The notes under the pieces are model-generated. The model had not been told where the DNA came from and made no database searches. It worked only from the letters and a program-made list of their open reading frames with translations. A program made the position numbers and the translations under genes. From positions 1 through 60,023 of the forward strand of contig DAOQAK010000019.1 of NCBI GenBank assembly GCA_035353855.1: a stretch of 60,023 bases of DNA, written 5' to 3'. Source of the DNA: Bacteroidales bacterium. Lineage in GTDB: Bacteria > Bacteroidota > Bacteroidia > Bacteroidales > CG2-30-32-10. Within the stretch, counting starts at the first letter, position 1. Every line of letters begins with the position of its first letter. Below, in pieces: positions 24,665-32,961 of the stretch.

Positions 24665-25306
24665 ATGATGCAAATAATGAAATGGACACTTTATATTATT
24701 TTAATATTTTTTTTTCTTTCTTGTGACTCAAAGAAGTTTAAAACAAATTCTGTTTTGAGAGATACTTTAAAAAAAGATACGATTACAAAGTCTTACTCAA
24801 ACAATCAAAATGAATACAGGTGGGACACTTTATATATTTCAACCGATTCTGACACCTACGTTATTGGAGATTCTTTTACTAAGAAAATTAGATGTGTCTC
24901 AACAAGATTTAGACCTGTAATTTCATTTGGAGACTTCCCTGTTGATACAATGTTCAAAGGATTGAAAGCTCCATTAGATTTAAAAAGTCATAAATTAGGT
25001 AAAATGTTTAGAACAGCAATAACTACAACCTATAATAAAGAGGGAGTTAATTTTGCAGGGCATTATTGCTTTGTTGAATGGGGTTGCGGTTCTGGGCGCC
25101 AAGAAAGTGTAGTAATTGATGTTAGGACAGGTAAAATTTACGATGGATTAAATTCTGGACGTAGTGGATACAGATTCAAAAAAGATAGCAAAATGATAAT
25201 TATTAATTCGCCTGATGATAAAGACTACTATTTTGATGATGTATATGGAAAACCAAGAGTATATATTTTTGACGAAAATAGTAAACAGTTTAAAGAAAAA
25301 GAATAA
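24665..25306 (+). CDS. Lipoprotein with FAGHY-WGCG motif, function unknown
   Basis: A 213-residue predicted lipoprotein; translation could start at 24665 or at the next Met codons (24668, 24677). The signal peptide ends in the lipobox FLSC (Cys about 20). The conserved-looking core is VNFAGHYCFVEWGCGSG, then ESVVIDVRTGKIYDG. I have met this motif in exported proteins of unknown role, usually with WGCG followed by a Cys; here that position is Arg (GSGRQE). It is the first of five exported-protein genes in a row, all on the plus strand. No terminator is seen before the next gene 51 bp later. Confidence 0.7.
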   Translation: MMQIMKWTLYIILIFFFLSCDSKKFKTNSVLRDTLKKDTITKSYSNNQNEYRWDTLYISTDSDTYVIGDSFTKKIRCVSTRFRPVISFGDFPVDTMFKGLKAPLDLKSHKLGKMFRTAITTTYNKEGVNFAGHYCFVEWGCGSGRQESVVIDVRTGKIYDGLNSGRSGYRFKKDSKMIIINSPDDKDYYFDDVYGKPRVYIFDENSKQFKEKE

Positions 25307-25357
25307 ACCTGCTGCAAAAAAGTGTTTGCCGTAAGTGAATTTAATATGCTCTTCATT

Positions 25358-25975
25358 ATGCAAAAAAAATTCACATCAATTATTTTATTTTTTCTGACAA
25401 TTTTATTTTACCAATGTAATGTCAGACAAAATAAAATTTCCGATGGTGATATTATCTTTCAGACTGACACATCTACATACAGCAAAGCAATTAGAGCTGC
25501 AACACATTCTCAATATTCACATTGCGGAATTATTTTCCAAGAGAATGGAAATTATTTTGTTTATGAAGCAATAGGTCATGTTAAAAAGACTTCATATAAT
25601 AATTTTATAGCAAGAAATAAAGGACTTCATTATGTAATAAAAAGATTAAGGAATTCAGACAAAATATTAACTTCAGAGGTTTTGAATAAAATGCAAAATA
25701 AATTCAAAGCTTTTGAAGGGCTCGAATATGATGAAGGATATAACTGGTCTGATGATAGACTTTATTGCTCTGAATTGGTTTGGAAGATTTATTATTATTC
25801 AACTGGACTTGAAATAGGAAACACACAATATTTAAAAGAATTTGATTTAAGTAGTAAGCTCGTTATGGAAAAAGTTAAGGAAAGTTTTGGAGATTCAATT
25901 CCATACGAAGAGTTTTTTGTTTCACCAGAAGCAATTTTTCAATGCAAACTCTTATATACTGTTGATTCACTTTAA
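25358..25975 (+). CDS. YiiX/YebB-like permuted NlpC/P60 lipoprotein
   Basis: A 205-residue exported cysteine hydrolase of the YiiX/YebB-like (permuted NlpC/P60) group, which act on lipids or peptidoglycan peptides. ATG 25358 gives a lipobox-like FYQC signal (Cys about 20); an in-frame ATG at 25346 is possible. Motifs: ISDGDIIFQ, then QYSHCGIIF carrying the catalytic His, then the acidic EGLEYDEGYNW, then LYCSELVWKIYY with the catalytic Cys. The length and order match the family. It follows the preceding lipoprotein gene by 51 bp and is followed closely by another. Confidence 0.85.
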   Translation: MQKKFTSIILFFLTILFYQCNVRQNKISDGDIIFQTDTSTYSKAIRAATHSQYSHCGIIFQENGNYFVYEAIGHVKKTSYNNFIARNKGLHYVIKRLRNSDKILTSEVLNKMQNKFKAFEGLEYDEGYNWSDDRLYCSELVWKIYYYSTGLEIGNTQYLKEFDLSSKLVMEKVKESFGDSIPYEEFFVSPEAIFQCKLLYTVDSL

Positions 25976-26021
25976 AAGGCTAGTGGCAGCTAAGAGCTCA
26001 TTAGCATTCAGTATTAATATT

Positions 26022-26621
26022 ATGAGAAAACATTTTAATATATTTATTTTAATTTTAGGCATAGGACTTCTTTCTTGTTCATCATGTATTGATAAAAGAA
26101 AAGACAATGCTACTGATTCATTCAAACAATTATTAAAGAAATTTAAAATTCTTAAATTACCATTACAAATAAGAGAAGGGGAAATTGAAACCAATGGTCT
26201 TGCTTTTAGTTGTGACAAAAACTCCAAAAGCGATACTTCTTTTATAAAATTTTATTGTATGTATTATGGCATGCTCCCCGATACTAATAATTTCTATGCA
26301 TTAATAGTTTTAAATCCCGCAGATATTATTTTACCTACTCTGATAACATTTGACAAGACAGGAAAAAAAATAAACGAAGAAATATTATGTGTAAGTGGGT
26401 GTGGCGGCGGTGGACCAGGATTAGACTGTAATCCTCAGACTACAATAATAGAAAATGATTTGACAATTTATTGTGTAGATACTATTCGTACAGTTGAATT
26501 TGACAGAAAAGGAAATCCAATTGAAAGCACACGAAAATATTATTGTGAGTATAAGAATGGGAAATTAAATAGTAACGGAAAAATCACAATGACAACTGAA
26601 CAAACAAAAGATTTAAAATAA
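26022..26621 (+). CDS. Lipoprotein of unknown function, cysteine-rich
   Basis: A 199-residue predicted lipoprotein. ATG 26022 gives MRKHFNIFILILGIGLLSC, a clear lipobox. Upstream in-frame Met codons overlap the previous gene and give no signal peptide. The mature part has seven cysteines, including a CVSGCGGGGPGLDC cluster, plus FSCDKNS and IYCVDT, suggesting disulfides in the periplasm or at the surface. No family recognised. It lies 46 bp after the YiiX-like gene, with a short palindrome (GCTAA and TTAGC arms, near 25990-26006) between. Confidence 0.65.
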   Translation: MRKHFNIFILILGIGLLSCSSCIDKRKDNATDSFKQLLKKFKILKLPLQIREGEIETNGLAFSCDKNSKSDTSFIKFYCMYYGMLPDTNNFYALIVLNPADIILPTLITFDKTGKKINEEILCVSGCGGGGPGLDCNPQTTIIENDLTIYCVDTIRTVEFDRKGNPIESTRKYYCEYKNGKLNSNGKITMTTEQTKDLK

Positions 26622-26684
26622 ATACTGTGAGTTTGTGTCTATTCACTACAATTACAAACGACATTTAACACCAAGTTTGATAAT

Positions 26685-27185
26685 ATGAATAAAAATACTG
26701 TTTTAAGATTACTGACTTTATTTTCGTTATATTTAATTGCAGGAAAATGCGCTTCACAGGACAGCACTGCATTCTACAGACGCTCTAGTATATATTTTGA
26801 GATTGGAGGAAATGCATGTAGTTATTCCATTAATTATGAATGGATACTCACTCATAATATCCAAAATAATTTCTCGGCAAGAGGTGGAATAAATTATCTT
26901 GCTGGATATATGGGCTGTATTATTATGACAAATTATTTTTGGGGAAAGAAACATAATTTATTTGAGCTAGGTGCCGGGCTTTATAGACATTGGAATAAAA
27001 ATGACTTAGATAATACTTTTACAATGACAGTTGGGTATAGATATCAAAAAAATGGATTACTATTTAAGTTAGGGTTCACCCCATTATTTGATGTAGCTTT
27101 TGACAGAAAGCAATTTATTAAGCCTATGATCGGGCTTGGTCTTGGTTATGCTTTAAAAACCAAGAGAATAATTCAGAACGACTGA
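26685..27185 (+). CDS. Small predicted outer-membrane beta-barrel protein
   Basis: A 166-residue exported protein. The signal peptide ends near GKCASQ (about 25). The mature part is built of alternating strands with aromatic ends (SSIYFEIGGNACSYSINYEW, FSARGGINYL, LFELGAGLYRHW, FTMTVGYRYQKNGLLFKLGF, PMIGLGLGYALK), which looks like an 8-stranded outer-membrane barrel. No enzymatic motif. It is part of the accessory run of exported proteins and 63 bp after the cysteine-rich lipoprotein gene. Confidence 0.65.
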   Translation: MNKNTVLRLLTLFSLYLIAGKCASQDSTAFYRRSSIYFEIGGNACSYSINYEWILTHNIQNNFSARGGINYLAGYMGCIIMTNYFWGKKHNLFELGAGLYRHWNKNDLDNTFTMTVGYRYQKNGLLFKLGFTPLFDVAFDRKQFIKPMIGLGLGYALKTKRIIQND

Positions 27186-27328
27186 TGCCTGTTGACATTC
27201 ATACAGATTTGCTAGTTTAGTTTGAATGTAATAAATTTGAAATGATAATTAAATTTACACAACATAATTTTATTTAAAGAATACGTTGCAATAAAAAAAC
27301 CGTTATAAACATTATCTTAAATTTATAC

Positions 27329-28156
27329 ATGAATAAAAAAATTGCTTTCATTTTTTCTTCAATAATATTCATGGTATTGTTATCATCATGTTCAATGATG
27401 TTTCAAAGAGCTTATATAGCTTCAGCGCCCAATATCAATTATTTTGAAAAAGAAAATGAAAAAAATCTAAAGCTTACATTATTCTTAAATCATTACGAAG
27501 CACAATCAAATTTTGCACTTTCAAAAAACATAGGATTGTATACAGGTATTAATGGTGGTTTTAGAAAACAAATTGGTTGTGAAATTGCAGGAATTTATTA
27601 TAAGAAATTAAACGATAAAAATTATTTCGAAACGCAGGCTGGCTATGGTTACTTCAGCAACACATCCACAATAACTGATTTACCATGGGATATGGGAGCA
27701 ATGATAGAACATGGGACATGGTATAGCATGAAAAGCAATACGATTTATCATAAGTTTTTTATCCAACCTACATACATCTATAACCTGAATAGTGTGAATT
27801 ATGGTTTTGCTATTAAACTTAGCGCAAATTATTTCGACAAATATTATTACTATCATTGCTTTAGCGAAAACCCCGAGGATAATTTCATTACATACGACAC
27901 ATACAGCACTGGCGACTTTCAACATAAATGGAGTTTTGCTTGCGAACCTTCTTACAGGGTTCAATATAACAGCAAACTTTATTTACAATTATCAGGAATT
28001 ATCATAAGTAATTTTGGCAATTCACAATTAATTCATGGTCGATTTGATCATTCACAATTAACAGATGAAAAAGTAATCGGAATATCGAGAAACCCACAGC
28101 ATCTGTATTTCCTATTCACTATTGGATATGAAATAAAATTTGGAAAGAAAAAATAA
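27329..28156 (+). CDS. Lipid-anchored or barrel-like exported protein, function unknown
   Basis: A 275-residue exported protein with lipobox LSSC (Cys about 21) after MNKKIAFIFSSIIFMVLL. The rest consists of aromatic-rich amphipathic strands (LKLTLFLNHYEAQSNFALSK, GLYTGINGGFRKQ, NYFETQAGYGYFS, FIQPTYIYNLNS, YGFAIKLSANYF, YFLFTIGYEIKFGKK), as in outer-membrane barrels. The combination of lipobox and barrel strands suggests a surface or outer-membrane lipoprotein. Not recognised beyond that. Confidence 0.65.
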   Translation: MNKKIAFIFSSIIFMVLLSSCSMMFQRAYIASAPNINYFEKENEKNLKLTLFLNHYEAQSNFALSKNIGLYTGINGGFRKQIGCEIAGIYYKKLNDKNYFETQAGYGYFSNTSTITDLPWDMGAMIEHGTWYSMKSNTIYHKFFIQPTYIYNLNSVNYGFAIKLSANYFDKYYYYHCFSENPEDNFITYDTYSTGDFQHKWSFACEPSYRVQYNSKLYLQLSGIIISNFGNSQLIHGRFDHSQLTDEKVIGISRNPQHLYFLFTIGYEIKFGKKK

Positions 28157-28294
28157 AAACAAATCACATAAAATGAGTAATAAGTGTAAAAACATTGTTA
28201 TAAACATAACAACATCGTAATTTGAAAAGCATTTAAAAAGCTGCATTGATAGTATAGATTTAATATCTTTGACCAATTCTTAAATAATACTCAT

Positions 28295-28810
28295 ATGCCA
28301 ACACCAAGCGAAGAAAGCTACAGGTTCCTGATCGAAAACGAATGGCGCGATATTCATCATTCCCGCATACAGGAATGGTCGGCATTAGGATTAATTGCTG
28401 CCGCACATGCTGGATTATTCGCTTTTGTTGATAAAATAAAAAGCGAACCCGCTACTTATCTTTATCATATTAATCTAATTTATGTTTGCAGTATTATTGA
28501 TATCTCATTTGCATTATTAGGATTAATAATTGTTTGCCGTCACCGTAGATTAATGTGGCTAAAATTAAATTGGATATTCGACGCAAATGATAAACTTGGT
28601 TTAATAAAAAAAAGTGCTAATCCTAATGGTATTATTCCTGAAAATTACTGGAAGCAAAAATATCGTGATTCTTATCTTGAATTTTTGAATAAGCCAAAAG
28701 TTAACTGGAATAAATTAAAAATGCCACGACCTTTTTCAACAAGCGGGTTAATGGCAATGTTATATATAATCCTTGGTATTATTGATGTTTTTATATTATT
28801 TTCCGCGTAG
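28295..28810 (+). CDS. Small membrane protein of unknown function
   Basis: A 171-residue protein with no signal peptide. It has about three hydrophobic segments: ALGLIAAAHAGLFAFV (about 31-46), INLIYVCSIIDISFALLGLI (about 60-82) and a C-terminal LMAMLYIILGIIDVFILF. The amphipathic start contains NEWRDIHHSRIQEW, rich in Trp, His and Arg and likely conserved. A -7 box TATCTTTG at 28264-28271 precedes the ATG by 23 nt. I do not recognise the family; nothing in the neighbourhood suggests a role. Confidence 0.65.
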   Translation: MPTPSEESYRFLIENEWRDIHHSRIQEWSALGLIAAAHAGLFAFVDKIKSEPATYLYHINLIYVCSIIDISFALLGLIIVCRHRRLMWLKLNWIFDANDKLGLIKKSANPNGIIPENYWKQKYRDSYLEFLNKPKVNWNKLKMPRPFSTSGLMAMLYIILGIIDVFILFSA

Positions 28811-28880
28811 ATATTTTATAATTTTACTAACTTTTAACAACTTGAACCTGAATAAAAAATTATTATTTACACCATATATA

Positions 28881-28909
28881 TTGTTAATATAAAAAAAAAA
28901 TTAATTTTG
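28881..28909 (+). promoter_or_regulatory. Promoter of the TPR gene upstream of ribH
   Basis: TTG (28881-28883), 18 nt, TAATTTTG (28902-28909), then 22 nt to the ATG at 28932. Confidence 0.55.
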
Positions 28910-28931
28910 CAGTCTCAAAATAAAATTTAAA

Positions 28932-29633
28932 ATGGCAAAATCAGATAAAGAATCAGTAGGCGACAAGAATATTTCTGCAGTTGAGGAAGCGCTTAGTAAA
29001 ACCGAAAAATATATTGAGAAGAATCAGAAAATCATAATGTACGTCATTGGGGCTATTGTAGTAGTAGTTGGCGGATATATGCTTTTCAAGAAATTCTATC
29101 TTGAACCAAAAGAGGAAGAAGCACAAAAACAAATGTTCTGGGCAGAACGTTATTTTGAAAAAGATTCACTCGACCTGGCTCTCAATGGCGATGGAAACAA
29201 TATCGGGTTCCTTGAAGTTATTGATGAATACGGAATGACCAAAGCTTCAAATCTTGCACATTATTATGCAGGAATGTGTTTGTTAAAAAAAGGTCAATAT
29301 GAAGAAGCAATTGATCAGCTTGAAGATTTTGATTCCGACGACCAGTTAGTTGCACCTATGGCTACCGGAGCTATTGGCGATGCATATATGGAACTCGGCG
29401 ATAATGATAAAGCATTAAAGCAATACATGGAAGCTGCCGATATGAACAATAATCAATTCAGTACCCCATTCTTTTTAATGAAAGCAGGATGGACATATGA
29501 AGTTATGGGCAACTATGACGAAGCACTAAAATTATACGAGCGTATTCGTACTGATTATTACAAAAGCGTTGAATGGCGCGAAATTGATAAATATATAACA
29601 AGAGCCAAAGCTCTTAGTTCTTCTAAAGAATAA
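28932..29633 (+). CDS. Membrane-anchored TPR protein (YfgM-like)
   Basis: A 233-residue protein with a cytoplasmic charged N-terminus, one membrane helix (IIMYVIGAIVVVVGGYMLF, about 35-53) and three to four TPRs in the periplasm (HYYAGMCLLKKGQYEEAIDQ, GAIGDAYMELGDNDKALKQY, GWTYEVMGNYDEALKLYERI). The layout is that of YfgM-like envelope chaperone or biogenesis factors. It precedes ribH, an association I believe is common in Bacteroidota, but here a terminator (29653-29686) separates them. Its exact role is not known from sequence. Confidence 0.8.
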   Translation: MAKSDKESVGDKNISAVEEALSKTEKYIEKNQKIIMYVIGAIVVVVGGYMLFKKFYLEPKEEEAQKQMFWAERYFEKDSLDLALNGDGNNIGFLEVIDEYGMTKASNLAHYYAGMCLLKKGQYEEAIDQLEDFDSDDQLVAPMATGAIGDAYMELGDNDKALKQYMEAADMNNNQFSTPFFLMKAGWTYEVMGNYDEALKLYERIRTDYYKSVEWREIDKYITRAKALSSSKE

Positions 29634-29652
29634 TTTTACTTTTACCTGTATT

Positions 29653-29686
29653 AAAAATAGCAGAAATGAAAATTTCTGCTATTTTT
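29653..29686 (+). terminator. Terminator between the TPR gene and ribH
   Basis: A perfect 15-bp stem, AAAAATAGCAGAAAT and its complement, around a GAAA loop, followed by TGTTTT. It lies 19 bp past the TPR stop codon and ends 32 bp before the ribH ATG. Confidence 0.85.
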
Positions 29687-29718
29687 GTTTTCAATCATTG
29701 ATAAATACAAATAGGATT

Positions 29719-30240
29719 ATGTCATCAAAACTAAAAAACCTTTCACCCTTTAAACAGGGAAATATGCCTTCAGCTTCAAAAATGTCGTTTGGGATAGTTG
29801 TTTCCGAATGGAATGAAGAAATCACAGGGAAGCTGTATAAAGGCGCTTATAATACATTAATTAAATATGGTGTAAAAAAAACCAACATTATAAAAATTAA
29901 TGTACCCGGAAGCTTTGAACTACCTTCAGGCGCCCAGTTCATTTTGGAAAATACAAAAGCAGATGCTGTTATTTGCCTGGGTTGCGTTATTCAGGGCGAA
30001 ACACGTCATTTTGAATTCATATGTAATGCTGTTGCAAATGGAATTTCAAGTGTGGGAATTCTTTATAAAAAACCGGTAATTTTCGGAGTACTGACAACAA
30101 ACAATCAGCAACAGGCAAAAGACCGCTCTGGCGGAAAACATGGAAACAAAGGCGATGAAGCAGCTTATACGGTAATTAAAATGGTGGCTCTACAAAAAGG
30201 GTTATCTGGAAATAAAAAGGGAAAAGGTATAAAGGTATAA
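29719..30240 (+). CDS. ribH: 6,7-dimethyl-8-ribityllumazine synthase
   Basis: Catalyses the penultimate step of riboflavin synthesis, condensing 5-amino-6-ribitylaminouracil with dihydroxybutanone phosphate. ATG 29719 is preferred; the upstream TTG at 29698 lies only 11 bp past the terminator. Motifs in 173 residues: FGIVVSEWNEEIT, VPGSFELPSGAQ, VICLGCVIQGETRHFEFI with the catalytic His, and PVIFGVLTTNN. The C-terminus GNKKGKGIKV is encoded by the first units of an AAAGGTAT octamer array that contains the stop codon, so the tail length depends on the repeat number. The rest of the riboflavin pathway is not nearby. Confidence 0.96.
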   Translation: MSSKLKNLSPFKQGNMPSASKMSFGIVVSEWNEEITGKLYKGAYNTLIKYGVKKTNIIKINVPGSFELPSGAQFILENTKADAVICLGCVIQGETRHFEFICNAVANGISSVGILYKKPVIFGVLTTNNQQQAKDRSGGKHGNKGDEAAYTVIKMVALQKGLSGNKKGKGIKV

Positions 30241-30292
30241 AGGTATATGGTATATGGTATATGGTATATGGTATATGGTATATGGTATATGG
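30223..30292 (+). repeat. Octamer then heptamer tandem repeats across the ribH stop
   Basis: Three exact copies of AAAGGTAT (30223-30246) merge into seven exact copies of TATATGG (30244-30292). The ribH stop TAA (30238-30240) spans the junction of the second and third octamers. Confidence 0.95.
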
Positions 30293-30340
30293 AAAGTGGA
30301 ATATGGAAAATTAAAATATCGAATTAAATCTTTATAAACT

Positions 30341-30378
30341 TATACCCTATACCCCTATACCTCTATACCCCTATACCC
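30341..30378 (+). repeat. TATACCC(C) tandem repeat, inverted to the upstream array
   Basis: Five 7- or 8-base units (TATACCC, TATACCCC, TATACCTC, TATACCCC, TATACCC). These are complementary in sense to the GGTATA units upstream, so the two arrays can fold on each other. It ends 20 bp before the fmt start. Confidence 0.9.
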
Positions 30379-30397
30379 ATGTTCAAAATAAACTTTA

Positions 30398-31372
30398 ATG
30401 AAAAAAAATTTAAATATCGTTTACATGGGCACGCCCGAATTCGCAGTTGCCCCACTTAAACTTTTACTGGAAAACGGTTTTAACATTTCTGCTGTGATCA
30501 CCGCACCCGACAAGCCTTGCGGGCGAGGATTAAAAGTTGCACACTCTCCTGTTTATTTGTTTGCAAAAGAAAAAGGATTAAAAATTCTGCAACCGGTAAA
30601 ATTGAAAGATGAAAATTTTATTAATGAACTTTCGGAAATTAATCCCGATTTACAAATTGTGGTTGCATTCCGTATGCTTCCCGAAGCCATCTGGAAACTC
30701 CCTAAAATAGGAACTTTCAACCTTCATGCTTCACTGCTTCCGCAATATCGTGGCGCTGCTCCAATCAACAGGGCTATCATGAATGGAGAAACCAAAACCG
30801 GAGTTACTACTTTTTTCATCAATGAAAATATTGACACGGGAAATATTTTATTACAACAGGAAACACCCATAAATCCTGATGAAACAGCAGGTGAACTTCA
30901 TGATAAATTAATGAATATCGGTTCGGATCTTGTTTTAAAAACTGTTCAAATGATAGAAAATGGAAATATTAAAACCATTCCTCAAAACAAATTTGTAACA
31001 GAAAATATTGTTTTAAATAATGCTCCTAAAATTTTTTCCAACGATTGTAAAATAAACTGGAATGCGGGAATCGACAGTGTTTTCAACCACATCCGCGGTC
31101 TAAGTCCTTACCCTGCCGCACACACCGAATTAATTTCACCTGAAGGCACTCCCTATTATATTAAGGTATTCCGCTGTACCAAACGAAAAGAAACACATAA
31201 TTATAAAACAGGAAAAATACTGACCGACCGCCGAACTCAGATAAACGTTGCTGTTCCTGGTGGTTTCATAAATCTTGTGGAAATTCAATTGCATTCAAAG
31301 AAAAAAATGACCATTCCCCAGTTTTTATGCGGATTTCCAATAGATGACAACTGGAGCGTAAACCTTATTTAA
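30398..31372 (+). CDS. fmt: Methionyl-tRNA formyltransferase
   Basis: Formylates initiator Met-tRNA using 10-formyltetrahydrofolate. 324 residues. N-terminal domain: NIVYMGTPEFAVAPLKLLL, then APDKPCGRGLK, then the catalytic block FNLHASLLPQYRGAAPINRA (Asn, His) with IMNGETKTGVTTFF and ENIDTGNIL. The C-terminal OB-like domain follows from about 205 (INWNAGIDSVFNHIRGLSPY, PGGFINLVEIQ). No def gene is adjacent. The short repeat arrays upstream leave little room for a standard promoter; transcription may come from ribH or from within the arrays (inference). Confidence 0.96.
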   Translation: MKKNLNIVYMGTPEFAVAPLKLLLENGFNISAVITAPDKPCGRGLKVAHSPVYLFAKEKGLKILQPVKLKDENFINELSEINPDLQIVVAFRMLPEAIWKLPKIGTFNLHASLLPQYRGAAPINRAIMNGETKTGVTTFFINENIDTGNILLQQETPINPDETAGELHDKLMNIGSDLVLKTVQMIENGNIKTIPQNKFVTENIVLNNAPKIFSNDCKINWNAGIDSVFNHIRGLSPYPAAHTELISPEGTPYYIKVFRCTKRKETHNYKTGKILTDRRTQINVAVPGGFINLVEIQLHSKKKMTIPQFLCGFPIDDNWSVNLI

Positions 31373-31477
31373 CTTCAAATAAGCTGTTTTTACTAAGTAA
31401 TTCAGGCATTTTCATCGAGAGTTGTTAACAAAAACGCCAATTTATTAACAAAATCGCACTTTTTAGAAGTGAAGTGC

Positions 31478-31507
31478 TTGCGGATTCGCTGATTATACCT
31501 ATATTTG
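31478..31507 (+). promoter_or_regulatory. Promoter of the HU gene
   Basis: TTG (31478-31480), 19 nt, TATATTTG (31500-31507), then 44 nt to the ATG. One of the best promoter matches in the window, as expected for a highly expressed gene. Confidence 0.7.
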
Positions 31508-31551
31508 CGCTGTAATTAAAAAACCAATTAATTAACCTAAAACAAAAAGGT

Positions 31552-31824
31552 ATGAACAAAGCACAATTAATTGAAGCAATGGCTTCAGAAGCAAAAATCA
31601 CTAAAGCTGCTGCAAAATCAGCATTAGATGCATTCGTATCATCTACTACAAAAGCTCTTAAAAAAGGTGAAAGAGTTGCATTAGTAGGTTTCGGAACTTT
31701 CTCAATAGCTAAAAGAGCTGCTAGAAAAGGACGCAATCCTCAGACTGGTAAAGAAATTAAAATTGCTGCTAAGAAAGTTGCAAAATTCAAAGCTGGTGCT
31801 GAATTAGCTGCTAAAGTAAAATAA
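31552..31824 (+). CDS. HU-family DNA-binding protein
   Basis: A 90-residue nucleoid protein that binds and bends DNA as a dimer. It starts MNKAQLIEAMASEAKITKAA, has GERVALVGFGTFSIAKRAAR, and the DNA-binding arm signature GRNPQTGKEIKIAAKKVAKF, ending AGAELAAKVK. Full family length. It stands alone with a strong promoter and a strong terminator. The genome may have several HU or IHF paralogues, so no specific symbol is given. Confidence 0.96.
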   Translation: MNKAQLIEAMASEAKITKAAAKSALDAFVSSTTKALKKGERVALVGFGTFSIAKRAARKGRNPQTGKEIKIAAKKVAKFKAGAELAAKVK

Positions 31825-31845
31825 TTTTTGCTTTGCTAATCTTCT

Positions 31846-31873
31846 AAAAAGTCTCCCGCCCGGGAGACTTTTT
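31846..31873 (+). terminator. Terminator of the HU gene
   Basis: AAAAAGTCTCCCG pairs with CGGGAGACTTTTT (13 bp) with a very tight loop, followed by a run of T. It lies 22 bp past the HU stop. Confidence 0.9.
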
Positions 31874-31929
31874 TTTTATTTTACATTTTGTACTTTTGTG
31901 TACTATAAATAATTTTAACACTTTATTAC

Positions 31930-32961
31930 ATGAATGATTTCAATCCAAATGATATTGGAAATATCAACAATAATATTTTCGGGCTTCCTTACGATACAAA
32001 CTCTGCAAATATAGTATTTGTGCCCGTTCCATGGGATGTTACCGTTTCATATAACGATGGCACAGCTCATGCTCCCGAAGCCATATTCAACGCATCTTTC
32101 CAGGTTGACTTATTTGACCCGATAAAAAAAGATGCCTGGAAAACAGGGTATGCGATGACTAATATTCCAAAAGAAATTATTTCAAAAAATAAAAAACTAA
32201 AACAATTATCATCATCCATTATTGAATCGCTTGCATCAGGCGAAAACATTAGCACTTCAGTCATTCAGAAAAAACTAAACATTGTAAATCAGGGTTGCTC
32301 CGAATTGAATGAATGGGTTGCAAAAGAAACAAAAAAATATATCAGCAAGAACAAACTTGTTGGTATTATTGGCGGAGATCATAGTTCGCCTTTAGGTTTT
32401 ATAAAATCACTTTCAGGTAAACATAGCGATTTCGGAATTTTACAAATCGACGCTCATGCCGACCTTCGTGATGCATATGAAGGATTTACTTATTCTCATG
32501 CATCAATAATGTTTAATGCTTTAAAAATACCACAGGTAAAAAAACTGGTACAGCTTGGCATCCGCGATTATTGCGAAGATGAACACAACCTGATTCAAAA
32601 GAATAAAAAAAGAATTAAAACTTTTTTCGACAGGGATATAAACGGGAAAAAATTCAAAGGCATAAGCTGGGAAAAAATCTGCAAAGAAATCATCAGCGAA
32701 CTTCCCGATAAAATTTACATCAGTTTTGATATTGACGGGTTAGACCCAAAACTTTGTCCGTGCACCGGAACACCTGTCCCCGGCGGCTTCGACATACATG
32801 AGATTTTTTATCTTTTCGAAATGTTAGTTTCATCAAAGAAAAAAATAATAGGTTTCGATTTATGCGAAACAGGAATCAGCAAAAATGAATGGGATGCAAA
32901 TGTTGCAGCAAGGGTTTTATTCAAACTTGCCAACATCATGTCAAAATCAAATAATTTATAA
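31930..32961 (+). CDS. Ureohydrolase of the arginase/agmatinase/formimidoylglutamase family
   Basis: A 343-residue manganese hydrolase that splits a guanidino or formimino group, probably agmatinase (agmatine to putrescine and urea). Metal-binding motifs are all present: GGDHS (about 139-143), LQIDAHADLRDAYEG (about 161-175) and the SFDIDGLDP block (about 260-268). The pattern YSHASIMFNAL after the second motif fits agmatinases. The length is above the roughly 300 of classical SpeB because of an N-terminal extension (about 1-30), common in Bacteroidota versions. Substrate is not certain. The stop overlaps the trmH start (TAATG), so the two form an operon. Confidence 0.85.
   Translation: MNDFNPNDIGNINNNIFGLPYDTNSANIVFVPVPWDVTVSYNDGTAHAPEAIFNASFQVDLFDPIKKDAWKTGYAMTNIPKEIISKNKKLKQLSSSIIESLASGENISTSVIQKKLNIVNQGCSELNEWVAKETKKYISKNKLVGIIGGDHSSPLGFIKSLSGKHSDFGILQIDAHADLRDAYEGFTYSHASIMFNALKIPQVKKLVQLGIRDYCEDEHNLIQKNKKRIKTFFDRDINGKKFKGISWEKICKEIISELPDKIYISFDIDGLDPKLCPCTGTPVPGGFDIHEIFYLFEMLVSSKKKIIGFDLCETGISKNEWDANVAARVLFKLANIMSKSNNL

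Noticed and set aside
25887..26021. Upstream extension of the Cys-rich lipoprotein
   Set aside because: It overlaps the YiiX-like gene by 89 bp and would bury the lipoprotein signal; ATG 26022 explains the sequence better.
30223..30378. CRISPR array
   Set aside because: The units are 7-8 bases, contiguous and without spacers; they are simple tandem repeats.
31425..31736. Open frame on the minus strand opposite the HU gene
   Set aside because: It mirrors HU codon structure, has no signal or family motif, and overlaps a strongly supported gene and its promoter.
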